This document shows positions 45,166 to 53,113 of a DNA stretch of 64,000 nucleotides, piece by piece. Within the stretch, counting starts at the first letter, position 1; each line of letters starts with the position of its first letter. The DNA lies in assembly GCA_021648375.1 (NCBI GenBank), contig JAKISW010000008.1, positions 14,628 through 78,627 on the forward strand, given 5' to 3'. A model generated the notes under the pieces. That model did not search any database and was not told where the DNA came from. It worked only from the letters and a program-made list of their open reading frames with translations. This stretch comes from Devosiaceae bacterium. Lineage in GTDB: Bacteria; Pseudomonadota; Alphaproteobacteria; Rhizobiales; Devosiaceae. The position numbers and the translations under genes were made by a program.

Positions 45166-45894
45166 ATGTTACGAGCCATTTCTGTTTTAGCATTTGCAAT
45201 TACAACAGTTTCCGCCGCCCCCGCAATGGCCCAGATAAATCCTCAGCAGGGAATAATCTCCATGAATGGATCTGGCGAGGTTTTTGCCGCCCCAGACATG
45301 GCGGTGATAAATTCCGGCGTTGTGACATTTGGTAAAACCGCCCGCATTGCCCTTGATGCCAATACTGAGGCTATGAATGAATTATTCTTCCTGTTTGAAG
45401 GTGCTGGAGTTGATGATCGCGACATTCAAACTTCGCAATTCTCCATCCAGCCCCGATATATTTATTCAGACCAGCGCGATGAAAACGGCTATCCCCTGCC
45501 CCCTCGTATTTCTGGCTATCAGGTTTCAAATACGCTTTCAGTGAAAGTCAGAGAGCTTAATGCCCTCGGTTCCCTGCTCGACCAGGCGGTGAGCGTTGGT
45601 TCCAACCAGATAAATTCCATATCATTTTCTGTCAGCAATCCCGAACCATTGCAAAACGAAGCACGCCGGGCCGCCATGGTTGATGCAATTGCCAAGGCGC
45701 AGCTTTTTGCCGAAGCGGCCGGGGTCAAACTTGGTGATATTCTTTCCATATCAGAAGCCAGCATGCTCGCTGCGCCCCCATTTGCGGTTATGGAAATGGC
45801 TCGCAGTATGGGGGATTCCAGCGTTCCAATTGCTGCCGGAGAGCAGGCTTTTTCCCAATCGGTTTCTGTTGTCTGGAAACTGGATCAGGATTAA
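45166..45894 (+). CDS. SIMPL (DUF541) domain exported protein
   Basis: The start is ATG 45166, with AGGCAGG upstream, giving 242 residues; the longer frame from GTG 45127 is not needed. A signal peptide (VLAFAITTVSAAPAMAQ) is followed by a SIMPL domain with SMNGSGEVFAAPDMAVIN, the V-DxNTEAMNEL helix and VQTSQFSIQPRY-like strand, ending with AEAAGVKLGDILSISE. These proteins form oligomeric periplasmic assemblies related to the outer membrane (family knowledge). Confidence 0.85.
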   Translation: MLRAISVLAFAITTVSAAPAMAQINPQQGIISMNGSGEVFAAPDMAVINSGVVTFGKTARIALDANTEAMNELFFLFEGAGVDDRDIQTSQFSIQPRYIYSDQRDENGYPLPPRISGYQVSNTLSVKVRELNALGSLLDQAVSVGSNQINSISFSVSNPEPLQNEARRAAMVDAIAKAQLFAEAAGVKLGDILSISEASMLAAPPFAVMEMARSMGDSSVPIAAGEQAFSQSVSVVWKLDQD

Positions 45895-45920
45895 GGGATA
45901 TATCCCGCAAAAAACGCATG

Positions 45921-46742
45921 TTAGACAAGCGCCTGCCACAGCATGCGAAGACCAACGCCTGCCAGTAGTAAGGCAAATATAAACTTGAGATGTTTTTGTC
46001 CAAGGCGATGGGTTAGAGCGGCTCCAAAAGGCGCGGTACTGGCCGCCGCAATCCCGATCAACACCATTGCCGGAATATTGACATAACCCAACGAAAATGG
46101 TGGTCGCGCCGCCACGTCCCAGCCCGAAATGATAAAGCCAAGTGCCCCCGGTGCTGCCAGCATAACTCCAAGTGCTGCACCTGTTCCCACCGACTTGTGC
46201 ATAGAGTTTCCAAAGGCCACCAGCGTTGGCACGCTAAAAGCTCCTCCCCCGATACCCATCAAAGCTGACAAATATCCCACAATAACGGCGCTAATGCTAT
46301 TGGTTGGCTTCGAATTGCGCAGTTGCGCCATCATTCGCTGCTGCACTGGCAAAACCACATTCAGCGCAATAAACAAAGCCAAAACACCAAAAACTATCCG
46401 CAAAGCGTTGCCGGAAAACAAACCTGCCATCAATCCCCCGGCAAACGAGGCCAAAATAATCGGCAGCGCCCATATTTTTAACACACTCCCCATCACCGCC
46501 CCATGTTGGTGGTGAGTAAAAGTGCTGCTGGCGCCTGTGGTGATGATTACTGCCAGCGATGTTCCCACCGCCACATGTTGAAAAACATCTGCATCATAAT
46601 TCATCAATTCAAAAACAATACCCATTGCCGGAACCATGACAACGCCGCCGCCCGCACCCAACAACCCGGCAACTAATCCAGCCAGAGCACCAGCAGCCAG
46701 CAGCGCCAAAATCAATGGCAGATATTCGATAAAAAGTGTCAA
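45921..46742 (-). CDS. TSUP-family sulfite/sulfonate exporter-like membrane protein (TauE/SafE)
   Basis: The 273-residue inner-membrane protein has about eight hydrophobic helices and the TSUP features LVAGLLGAGGGVVMVPA near the N-terminus and GIGGGAFSVPTLVAFG in the second half. The transported anion (sulfite, sulfonate, thiosulfate or other) is not predictable. It ends a four-gene unit with ArsR, YjbQ and the ankyrin lipoprotein (gaps of 3, 4 and 23 bp). Confidence 0.87.
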   Translation of the reverse strand: MTLFIEYLPLILALLAAGALAGLVAGLLGAGGGVVMVPAMGIVFELMNYDADVFQHVAVGTSLAVIITTGASSTFTHHQHGAVMGSVLKIWALPIILASFAGGLMAGLFSGNALRIVFGVLALFIALNVVLPVQQRMMAQLRNSKPTNSISAVIVGYLSALMGIGGGAFSVPTLVAFGNSMHKSVGTGAALGVMLAAPGALGFIISGWDVAARPPFSLGYVNIPAMVLIGIAAASTAPFGAALTHRLGQKHLKFIFALLLAGVGLRMLWQALV

Positions 46743-46765
46743 AAAAATTCCAGATTTAAAATATA

Positions 46766-47269
46766 TCAGCTATCAGACTGAGCCTGAAAAAACAAAGCCA
46801 GCACCTGCTCCCGCCTTTGTGGTGGGCGCGAGCAAACCACGTCCATTGCAATTTTGCCCTCAGAATTGGCAATATCAGTGCGCGCGCCAGCATCAAGCAA
46901 CAGGGCAACAATTTGGGAATTGCACCAGGCGGCCGCCGTGTGCAGCGCCGTTCTCCCCTCTCTGGAAATCAGGTTTAAATCCGCCCCGGATGCAATCAAA
47001 AACTGGGCAACCTCAAATCCCCCCCTTGCCCCGGAGGCCACATATAACAAACTGTCCCCATCCTCATTCATGGCATCAGGATCTACCCCCTGCTCCAGAT
47101 ATTGGACAAGTTTTGCCACATCATTATTTCTAGCGGCTGAAAAAGCTTCACTTTTTATTTCGCTCAGCGGCTCGGCAGGCTGGCAGGCACCAACCAGCAA
47201 TACCAACAAAGCGATGATAAAAAACCTTGATGCTTTGAATATTGGAAACAAAGGAGCACTATTTTGCAT
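46766..47269 (-). CDS. Ankyrin-repeat lipoprotein
   Basis: The 167-residue precursor has a lipobox VGAC (Cys29) after a hydrophobic signal (FFIIALLVLLVGAC) and then about three ankyrin repeats (AARNNDVAKLVQYLEQGVDP, LLYVASGARGGFEVAQFLIA, TALHTAAAWCNSQIVALLLD). Such repeats mediate protein contacts; here they would sit in the periplasm anchored to a membrane. It is third in the ArsR-YjbQ-ankyrin-TSUP unit. Confidence 0.85.
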   Translation of the reverse strand: MQNSAPLFPIFKASRFFIIALLVLLVGACQPAEPLSEIKSEAFSAARNNDVAKLVQYLEQGVDPDAMNEDGDSLLYVASGARGGFEVAQFLIASGADLNLISREGRTALHTAAAWCNSQIVALLLDAGARTDIANSEGKIAMDVVCSRPPQRREQVLALFFQAQSDS

Positions 47270-47273
47270 TTTT

Positions 47274-47693
47274 TCAATTCCCTATCAAATGGGCTACCAC
47301 CTGCCTGTTATGATTTTGATCCCGGTGTTCAAACAGATAAATTCCCTGCCATACTCCTAGCACAAGTTTTTGAGCAACAACCGGAATGCTGATCGAAACT
47401 GAAGTCAAAGCCGTTTTAATATGAGCAGGCATATCGTCCTCCCCCTCCAGATGATGCCTGATCCATTCCATATTTTTAGGAGCGATTCTGGCGAAAAACT
47501 CGTCCAAATCTGCACGCACATCCGGATCGGCATTTTCCTGAATAAGCAGCGAGCAAGAAGTATGACGACAAAATAATGTCAGCAGGCCATTATGAATTTT
47601 ACTTTGCTCAACAAATGAGGAAACTTCATTGGTAAATTCATACAATCCCTGACCATGAGTTGAAATTTCTAACATTTCATGGATCGGCCTCAT
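47274..47693 (-). CDS. YjbQ/UPF0047 family protein
   Basis: The 139-residue cytosolic protein shows the UPF0047 pattern: LTLFCRHTSCSLLIQENADP and RHHLEGEDDMPAHIKTALTS, followed by LVLGVWQGIYLFEHRD. Family members have thiamine-phosphate-synthase-like secondary activity, and the conserved histidines suggest a metal or phosphate site. GTG 47696 and ATG 47693 are both in place after AGGAG, and I prefer the ATG. It abuts the ArsR gene. Confidence 0.88.
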   Translation of the reverse strand: MRPIHEMLEISTHGQGLYEFTNEVSSFVEQSKIHNGLLTLFCRHTSCSLLIQENADPDVRADLDEFFARIAPKNMEWIRHHLEGEDDMPAHIKTALTSVSISIPVVAQKLVLGVWQGIYLFEHRDQNHNRQVVAHLIGN

Positions 47694-47696
47694 CAC

Positions 47697-48002
47697 CTAT
47701 TCTCCTGAACTTTCAGGCATCAGATCGACAATTTTTACCTGTTCAAATTTTTTCAGCCAGCGCCCTGACACGGCCCGAAATGGCAATGGATTCAAATAAT
47801 GCAAACGCGATCGCCCAACCCGGCGCGAGACCACAAGTTCTGCACGCTCAAGAATTGCCATATGCTTGGCAACCGCCTGACGGCTGATATTCAGCCCCTT
47901 TGCCAACGCCGACAATGATTGCCCGCTTTGCTCATAAATACGTTCTAAAATTATGCGCCGGGTTTTGTCAGCCAGCGCCTGAAAGACCAGATTGCTATCC
48001 AT
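47697..48002 (-). CDS. ArsR-family HTH regulator
   Basis: The frame is open to 48023, but ATG 48002 begins the natural domain (MDSNLVFQALADKTRRIILE), giving 101 residues. The winged helix has ISRQAVAKHMAILERAELVV as recognition region, then the RSRLHYLNPLPF wing. The cysteine motif of metal sensors is not present. The ligand is unknown. It is first in the operon with YjbQ, an ankyrin lipoprotein and a TSUP exporter, which it probably controls. Confidence 0.85.
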   Translation of the reverse strand: MDSNLVFQALADKTRRIILERIYEQSGQSLSALAKGLNISRQAVAKHMAILERAELVVSRRVGRSRLHYLNPLPFRAVSGRWLKKFEQVKIVDLMPESSGE

Positions 48003-48094
48003 AATAAAGCCAATTTTATGCAACTGGTACGTTGCGCGTCAAGGGGTAGTTTCAGGTTGAATCAATTTAGCTGCAAAACAACCTAAGCGTCTGA

Positions 48095-48136
48095 AAAAAC
48101 GGGGTGAAACACATCCATGTGTTTCACCCCGTTTTT
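48095..48136 (-). terminator. Strong hairpin terminator after the CDGSH gene
   Basis: The arms AAAAACGGGGTGAAACACAT (48095-48114) and ATGTGTTTCACCCCGTTTTT (48117-48136) are exact complements over 20 bp, giving at least an 18-bp stem. T- or A-runs at both sides allow termination in either direction. It lies 50 bp downstream of the CDGSH gene stop. Confidence 0.8.
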
Positions 48137-48186
48137 CAAATCATTAAGTGGATAAAAACCCAGCTCAACTCAAATCAGAAAATTAC

Positions 48187-48813
48187 CTAGTCAGACTTAA
48201 ATCCGATTTTCATATGAGAACCATCACAATAAGGCTTATTTGCGGACGCGCCGCATCTGCACAGGGCGAATTTTTCTGTAACGGTGGATTTAGTACCGCT
48301 GCCACTGAGAATTTCCACATTTCCTTCAACTATCAAGGGGCCATCTTCCAACGAATTGACCGCAATCGGGCCATCCCGATTGGCCAATGGTTCCGCTTCA
48401 ATTACTAAAAGTTCACCACTGGCAACAAAGTCTGCCGCCGTGTGGGAGCCATCGCAATAGGGCTTGTTTTTCGATTTTCCACAGCGGCACAGAGTTACCC
48501 TTGTTCCTGCAGGTTCCCCGTCAATAGTCAGATCGCCTTTTAATACCACCGGCCCGTTTTCCATCACCCGCGCCGTATTAACCTGAGGCTTGCTTTCATT
48601 CACGCCATCCTTGCGCTCATATTGAATGGCCCCGGATGGGCATATCTGCGCCAGTATGGCGACATCTTCAGCACTGGCATTATCGGGAAAAATCCAGTCA
48701 CCTTTCACCCCGGCCTTAAAAACATTTGGCTGGGTTAAAACACAATTTCTGGCGTGGATGCATTTCTTGCCGTCAAAAATAATTGTAACTTCTTTACCTT
48801 CAATACGCTGCAT
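48187..48813 (-). CDS. Iron-sulfur protein with ferredoxin-like and two CDGSH domains
   Basis: I chose ATG 48813, which has AAAGGA 8 bases before it, over ATG 48819. The 208-residue protein has an N-terminal divergent 4Fe-4S mono-cluster domain (about 1-70: GKKCIHARNC, later ICPSGAIQY) and two CDGSH zinc-finger-like domains, each holding CRCGxSxNKPYCDGSH, separated by about 75 residues. Each CDGSH motif ligates a 2Fe-2S cluster with three Cys and one His. The role is electron transfer or redox/iron sensing, partner unknown. Confidence 0.9.
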   Translation of the reverse strand: MQRIEGKEVTIIFDGKKCIHARNCVLTQPNVFKAGVKGDWIFPDNASAEDVAILAQICPSGAIQYERKDGVNESKPQVNTARVMENGPVVLKGDLTIDGEPAGTRVTLCRCGKSKNKPYCDGSHTAADFVASGELLVIEAEPLANRDGPIAVNSLEDGPLIVEGNVEILSGSGTKSTVTEKFALCRCGASANKPYCDGSHMKIGFKSD

Positions 48814-48887
48814 ATTCATGTCCTTTTATAAGCTGTATTTCTTTGATTAGTCAGATTTGAATTTTCTTAAGAGCCAGGGTCAGAACC

Positions 48888-49313
48888 TTAAGTTTTGGCC
48901 TCAATAGGCAGCTTTTTCCAACGCCCCCAAATCACAAATGCACTAAGTGTCAGCAGGATAAGATTCATCGGCAGTGTTTGAGCAGTTTCCCCATAAGAGG
49001 CATGTACACCAATTGCCAGCACCTGAATAACTGCAAAGCCCAGCGCCGCAAGTGGAATAAGTTTTGGCAAAATGCGCGTTAATGCCGGCAATATCATTCC
49101 AAGAGCACCGGCGACCTCAACAATTCCTATAAACCTGACCAGGGTCGCTGGAGAATCAGCAACAAAACTCATTTGTAGTGCCAACTCACTCAACGGCATA
49201 AATATTTTTGCAGCCCCTGCCGCCCCAAAAACCAACGCGAGCAATATTTGCGCAACCCAAAACGAAATATTTAGCGCGCGGTTTTTTCCCCCTGTTTCAC
49301 TTAGTTCCGCCAT
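48888..49313 (-). CDS. DoxX-family membrane protein
   Basis: The 141-residue protein has four hydrophobic helices and the DoxX features FGAAGAAKIFMP, RFIGIVEVAGALGMILPAL and IPLAALGFAVIQVLAIGVHA. Family members are linked to quinone/thiosulfate or redox stress functions. AAGGAAG precedes ATG 49313. It is divergent from an HxlR-type regulator gene, with a 13-bp palindrome between them (49367), so it is probably that regulator's target. Its stop codon lies inside a copy of the dispersed GGGTCAGxACCTTAA motif. Confidence 0.8.
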   Translation of the reverse strand: MAELSETGGKNRALNISFWVAQILLALVFGAAGAAKIFMPLSELALQMSFVADSPATLVRFIGIVEVAGALGMILPALTRILPKLIPLAALGFAVIQVLAIGVHASYGETAQTLPMNLILLTLSAFVIWGRWKKLPIEAKT

Positions 49314-49366
49314 ATCAATAATCTTCCTTTTTTTACGTTCAAATTTTGGCCAGCCAACAAATTAAT

Positions 49367-49379
49367 CTTGGTAACCAAG
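49367..49379. promoter_or_regulatory. Palindrome CTTGGT-A-ACCAAG, candidate HxlR operator
   Basis: Exact inverted halves CTTGGT and ACCAAG flank one base, in the 118-bp space between the divergent doxX-like and HxlR-type genes. It lies 54 bp upstream of the DoxX start and 53 bp upstream of the HxlR start. HxlR/DUF24 regulators typically use short palindromes of this type. Confidence 0.65.
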
Positions 49380-49431
49380 AAGAACTTTGTATATAGTAGA
49401 TACTTGATTACCCGCGCAAGAAGGCACACGA

Positions 49432-49806
49432 ATGTCAGTCGATAACAGTGATGTAAGTAATAATTGTGCCGCCATGGGCGAAATCCTGAGCCGCATAGGC
49501 GACAAGTGGAGCATAATGATTGTTGGTGCACTGCATAATGGTCCGGTCAGATTTAACCAGCTTCGGGCTAACATCAACGGTATTTCCCAACGTATGCTCA
49601 GCCGAACTCTGCGCAATCTGGAGCGTGACGGGCTGGTTACCAGAACCCAGTATCCCGAGATTCCACCCCGGGTGGAATATGAACTTACCCCACTTGGCCG
49701 CTCACTTGAACCGGCCATAAAACAACTCTGGGACTGGTCGGTAGCTCATTCTGATGATGTGAACTCAGCCCGAAAAAATTACGACATACAGAACGATAAA
49801 TTGTAA
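49432..49806 (+). CDS. HxlR-family HTH regulator
   Basis: The 124-residue winged-helix protein shows the HxlR landmarks CAAMGEILSRIGDKWSIMIVG, GPVRFNQLRANINGISQRML, LRNLERDGLVTRTQYPEIPP and VEYELTPLGRSLEPAI. The single Cys near the N-terminus (NNCAAMGEI) is the usual redox-responsive position in this family. It probably represses the divergent DoxX-family gene and itself through the palindrome at 49367. Confidence 0.9.
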   Translation: MSVDNSDVSNNCAAMGEILSRIGDKWSIMIVGALHNGPVRFNQLRANINGISQRMLSRTLRNLERDGLVTRTQYPEIPPRVEYELTPLGRSLEPAIKQLWDWSVAHSDDVNSARKNYDIQNDKL

Positions 49807-49836
49807 GTTTTACCGCTACAGCGTGTCCCCCCTAAA

Positions 49837-50457
49837 TCAGGTGTTTGAAGAGTGTTTCACCGGTTGCCGCAAAACAGTTTTCAGCTTTTCCGGCGCTGTG
49901 CGACGCGCATCATTGAGATATATTTCATGATGAAATCCATTTTCAACAAAACCATTTTGCGGAATAAATTCCTTATGCATACGCGCAATAACCGGCCCCT
50001 CTTCGCTAAACGGTCCCTTATGCATAATCTGCACACTTAAGCCTTCTTCAAACATTTCCATGCGCAGGCTTTTAGGGCGCTCGCCGAGTTTTTTCATTCC
50101 CTTGGCAACCCCTTCCTCAAACATTTCCTCATCTGCCCATTCCGGCAAAACAATCATTAAGCGCCATTTCCATTTATCGCGATTTCCCTTGATGAAATCA
50201 TCCATATCATCAGCCCACCACAGGCCCTCCAGCGGAGCCACGACAAAATCCCTGCCCATTTTTTTCTTGGCTGCAAACTTGATCGTGTAGACGGCTGAAT
50301 AAAGCCACGGCACAGATTTGGCAAAATTTGTCCCCTCTGGCGCGCCCTCTCCATCGATCATCGCAAACAGCATGTTGGGAACTGTAACCACCGAAAAATC
50401 CTTGTGAGTTGGCTGATAAAGTTCCTTTAGTTTTTTCTTGAAATCTATTTTTTCCAT
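49837..50457 (-). CDS. GyrI-like small-molecule-binding domain protein
   Basis: The start is ATG 50457, with GAGG 7 bases upstream. The 206-residue protein has the GyrI-like pattern seen in proteins of about 200 residues: a preserved LYQPTHKDFSVVTVPNMLFA and MIDGEGAP, VAPLEGLWW with DDMDDF, HKGPFSEEGPVIARMHKEFI, ending in HHEIYLNDARRTAPEKLKTV. Members bind hydrophobic cations or act as gyrase-toxin/drug binders; the ligand is unknown. It is paired with an adjacent PadR-type regulator (14 bp). Confidence 0.85.
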   Translation of the reverse strand: MEKIDFKKKLKELYQPTHKDFSVVTVPNMLFAMIDGEGAPEGTNFAKSVPWLYSAVYTIKFAAKKKMGRDFVVAPLEGLWWADDMDDFIKGNRDKWKWRLMIVLPEWADEEMFEEGVAKGMKKLGERPKSLRMEMFEEGLSVQIMHKGPFSEEGPVIARMHKEFIPQNGFVENGFHHEIYLNDARRTAPEKLKTVLRQPVKHSSNT

Positions 50458-50471
50458 AATTTTCCTCAAGT

Positions 50472-51011
50472 TTACTCAGGTCTGATTTCCATATAATCAG
50501 CAGTCCGCTTCGCCCATCGTGCCTCTGCCTTTAGCTGGCTCAAGGAATAGTCAAATAATGCTTCAACAAAATCTGGCAGCGGCTGTTGTTCAAACTGAAT
50601 ATTTTCCAACCGCTCCAACTCTTTATCCAGCCGATCGCTCCGCTGGCGCAGAGCCGCCACAGCACTTTTTCTTTCAAGAACCGGCCAATGGGCCATCCCC
50701 AGCAAAACCGAAGAATGACTTGGCTGCATATCGCTTAATGCCTTCAAAGATTGCGCCGCCAGAACCTGATATCCCTTGCCGGTCGACGAAAAAATTTTTT
50801 TTGCCTTGATGCCTTCCGGTTTTTTTGCCGCAACCAGCCCCGCTTTTTCCAGTTTTCCCAGTACGAAATAAATCGAAGAAAATCCGATTTGCGTCCATTC
50901 ACGCATGCCGCGCTGCTCAATAACCTGCTCCAGTTCATAGCCGTGGCGTGGCATTTCAGCCACCAGCCCAAGCACCAGAAGTTCAGCATCAGTAAGTTTT
51001 TTTTCTTTCAT
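50472..51011 (-). CDS. PadR-family transcriptional regulator
   Basis: The 179-residue protein has the PadR winged helix (about 8-85: ELLVLGLVAEMPRHGYELEQ, FSSIYFVLGKLEKAGLVAAK) and a C-terminal helical dimerisation region (LDKELERLENIQFEQQPLPD). It lies 14 bp upstream of the GyrI-like gene in one operon. A palindrome directly in front of its ATG (51012-51027) is a likely autoregulatory operator. The ligand is unknown. Confidence 0.9.
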   Translation of the reverse strand: MKEKKLTDAELLVLGLVAEMPRHGYELEQVIEQRGMREWTQIGFSSIYFVLGKLEKAGLVAAKKPEGIKAKKIFSSTGKGYQVLAAQSLKALSDMQPSHSSVLLGMAHWPVLERKSAVAALRQRSDRLDKELERLENIQFEQQPLPDFVEALFDYSLSQLKAEARWAKRTADYMEIRPE

Positions 51012-51027
51012 ATTCTAGCACTAGAAT
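51012..51027. promoter_or_regulatory. Palindrome ATTCTA-GCAC-TAGAAT at the PadR start
   Basis: Exact inverted halves ATTCTA and TAGAAT, four bases apart, touch the start codon of the PadR gene. Binding there would block translation initiation or transcription of the regulator and its GyrI-like partner. Confidence 0.6.
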
Positions 51028-51107
51028 AGATTCGTAAAATATACAAGCCACAAACAAACAAGCCGCACCAAAACTAAATTACGCCAGTTATGAAGCACAG
51101 CTAACAA

Positions 51108-51136
51108 TTGACAAAATGATATCAATTTGATATCAT
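51108..51136 (+). promoter_or_regulatory. Promoter with overlapping 21-bp palindrome upstream of the SPFH gene
   Basis: TTGACA (51108-51113) is followed 17 bases later by TATCAT (51131-51136), a good sigma-70-type pair. Overlying the spacer and -10 is a perfect palindrome ATGATATCAA-T-TTGATATCAT (51116-51136). A bound repressor would occlude RNA polymerase. The downstream ribbon-helix-helix protein is the obvious candidate repressor. Confidence 0.75.
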
Positions 51137-51173
51137 AATGCCTGAAAAGTAATCAGTAATGAAAGAGTTAGTA

Positions 51174-52040
51174 ATGCAAGAAATAAAAAAACACTCCCTG
51201 CCCGGCATTCCCGTATTGTTGTTTGGGATAGCAATTCTGGCCTTAACGGCAGCAATCGTTGTTTCCATGATTCTGGCCGGGTTTAAGGCTGTGGTTATAC
51301 TGGTCATTCTTGCCGGAGTTTTACTAGCCACCATTATTTTCACTGGTCTTTATTCGGTTGAACCAAATCAGACCGCCGTGCTGTCCCTGTTTGGCAAATA
51401 TGTAGGCACCGTGCACGAGCCGGGTTTGCGCTTTAACAACCCGTTTTTCACCAAGAAGAAAATCTCCATGCGTGTGCGCAACTTTGAAAGCGGCCACATG
51501 AAGGTCAATGATCTGGGCGGATCGCCAATAGAAATTGCCGCAATTGTCGTCTGGGAGGTCGCCGACAGTGCAGAGGCTGTATTCAACGTCGATGATTACG
51601 AGAGCTTTGTGCAAATCCAGTCAGAATCAGCCATCCGCGCCATGGCATCCACCTACCCTTATGACCCCCATAAAACCGATGAAGTTTCCCTGCGCTCCCA
51701 CCCGGTTGAAATTTCTGAAAAGATGAAGAATGAAATTCAGGACCGTTTGCAACAGGCGGGAATAAACGTCATCGAAGCGCGCATTTCCCATCTGGCCTAT
51801 GCGCCCGAAATTGCCCAGGCCATGTTACAACGCCAACAGGCCGGCGCCATTATTGCCGCCCGCCAATTAATTGTTGAAGGCGCCGTGGGCATGGTTGAAA
51901 GCGCCCTGGCAAGCCTGACTGAAAAAGGCGTTGTGGAACTGGATGATGAACGTCGCGCCGCCATGGTCTCCAACCTGCTGGTGGTTTTATGTTCTGACAG
52001 GGCCACCCAGCCGGTGGTCAATACAGGATCAATTTATTAA
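51174..52040 (+). CDS. SPFH/band 7 membrane protein
   Basis: ATG 51174 has AAAGAG 7 bases upstream; ATG 51159 is an alternative. The 288-residue protein has two N-terminal hydrophobic helices (about 10-58) followed by a band 7 domain (SVEPNQTAVLSLFGKYVGTV, GLRFNNPF, RVRNFESGHMKVNDLGGSPI, EIAAIVVWEVADSAEAVFNV) and a helical tail with ARQLIVEGAVGMVESALA. Such proteins scaffold membrane microdomains or regulate proteases. It forms a two-gene operon with a ribbon-helix-helix protein and has a palindromic operator. Confidence 0.85.
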   Translation: MQEIKKHSLPGIPVLLFGIAILALTAAIVVSMILAGFKAVVILVILAGVLLATIIFTGLYSVEPNQTAVLSLFGKYVGTVHEPGLRFNNPFFTKKKISMRVRNFESGHMKVNDLGGSPIEIAAIVVWEVADSAEAVFNVDDYESFVQIQSESAIRAMASTYPYDPHKTDEVSLRSHPVEISEKMKNEIQDRLQQAGINVIEARISHLAYAPEIAQAMLQRQQAGAIIAARQLIVEGAVGMVESALASLTEKGVVELDDERRAAMVSNLLVVLCSDRATQPVVNTGSIY

Positions 52041-52058
52041 TATTAAGATGAGCCGATA

Positions 52059-52259
52059 ATGAGCGAAAACAGCAAAAAAAATTACCCCCTTCGTATCCAT
52101 GCCGATATTCTTGATGCCATGAAACGCTGGTCTGACGATGAATTGCGCTCGCTCAACGGCCAGATAGAATATGTCCTGCGCGATGCCTTGCGCAGGGCAA
52201 ATCGCTTAAGGGAGCAGGAGCCTGAAGTGACAATTGTTGACGAACAGGCAGACAAATAA
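52059..52259 (+). CDS. Arc-like ribbon-helix-helix DNA-binding protein
   Basis: The 66-residue basic protein has a strand (KNYPLRIHADILDAMKRW) and two helices (NGQIEYVLRDALRRANRLRE) matching the ribbon-helix-helix fold of Arc/MetJ-type proteins. It follows the SPFH gene by 18 bp. Small Arc-like proteins commonly repress the operon that encodes them; the 21-bp palindrome at 51116 is the likely site. Confidence 0.8.
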   Translation: MSENSKKNYPLRIHADILDAMKRWSDDELRSLNGQIEYVLRDALRRANRLREQEPEVTIVDEQADK

Positions 52260-52322
52260 TATTTACTGAAAAACTAGATTATATCTCTCTCATTTGCTCG
52301 AATTTATAACAACCCTAAGAAT

Positions 52323-52362
52323 CTTGACACAATTACCGCCCCGTGGAAGCATCGCGTCTTTT
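52323..52362 (+). promoter_or_regulatory. Conserved upstream element of exported paralogue 1
   Basis: CTTGACACAATT is followed by GTGGAAGCATCGCGTCTTTT. The same order, TTGACAC-ATT then TGGAAGC-TCGC-TCTTT, lies upstream of paralogue 2 (53748-53787). TTGACA at 52324 is a plausible -35 box. The start codon is 21 bp beyond the element. Confidence 0.6.
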
Positions 52363-52382
52363 CACATAGCAAATATCTCAAG

Positions 52383-53087
52383 ATGATTAAAAATACAGTT
52401 CTAAAATTTTTTGCCTGTCCGATATTATTACTGACTTTTGCCGTTGCGCCCGCCTTTTCGCAAAATGCTGCGCCTGATGGTTTGCTGTTTGATTTGTTCC
52501 CCGCCCAGGGCCAGATGATTGGAACCGACGTAAATATTGATACCGGTTACGCCCTGAAATTTGATATCACCGTGCTGGAGCCGTTTTCAGTTAAGGTTGT
52601 GCAAAAAGATAAAATCGAGTTCTTCTTACATACCGCAGACAGGCCTGACGTTGATTTGTTCAAAATTACTTTTTTTGGCCGTGAAGCAGAAAATCCGGAC
52701 AATATCTACCTGATCGAAAACATTACTTTTTTCCCTTTTACTCTTGAATTAGCCCCCCCGCAGGACCGGATTGAAAATCTGGCTACATTACTGGTTCAAA
52801 CTGTATTCCCCTCCATGGTTGCATCATTCCCCCAAAACGAGTTTTTAGGCTGGCGCGCCACCAAAATAGGTAAAAACGATGCAGTTGAAGCGATTGGACG
52901 GTATATGGACCCACAGACCGGCCTCATGGCCTTGCGCATTGTTGGCGTGATTAAACCCGACAGCTCTGACGGCATCTACGCCGTTTCCAATGTGGTTTCA
53001 CGGCTTTACCCCTTTAGCGGCCCCGGGGATATCGGATTAACTTTGACTGGCGTGGCGATGCGCAATTTCACCTATTTGAACCAATGA
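52383..53087 (+). CDS. Exported protein, unknown family, paralogue 1
   Basis: The 234-residue precursor has a signal peptide (CPILLLTFAVAPAFSQ). It is not recognised. It is a paralogue of the protein at 53814: both run LATLL/VLTRLL, then EFLGWRATKIGKNDAVEAIG or EVLGSRNAKIGDLDVVDVVG, RYxDPxxGLxxxRIVG, YAVSNVVSR or FSVSNIVAD, and end in a similar F-rich tail. It is beta-rich and predicted periplasmic. The gene carries the same upstream element as its paralogue. Confidence 0.65.
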   Translation: MIKNTVLKFFACPILLLTFAVAPAFSQNAAPDGLLFDLFPAQGQMIGTDVNIDTGYALKFDITVLEPFSVKVVQKDKIEFFLHTADRPDVDLFKITFFGREAENPDNIYLIENITFFPFTLELAPPQDRIENLATLLVQTVFPSMVASFPQNEFLGWRATKIGKNDAVEAIGRYMDPQTGLMALRIVGVIKPDSSDGIYAVSNVVSRLYPFSGPGDIGLTLTGVAMRNFTYLNQ

Positions 53088-53113
53088 TTTTAACCTGAAT
53101 TCGGAAACCAAAA

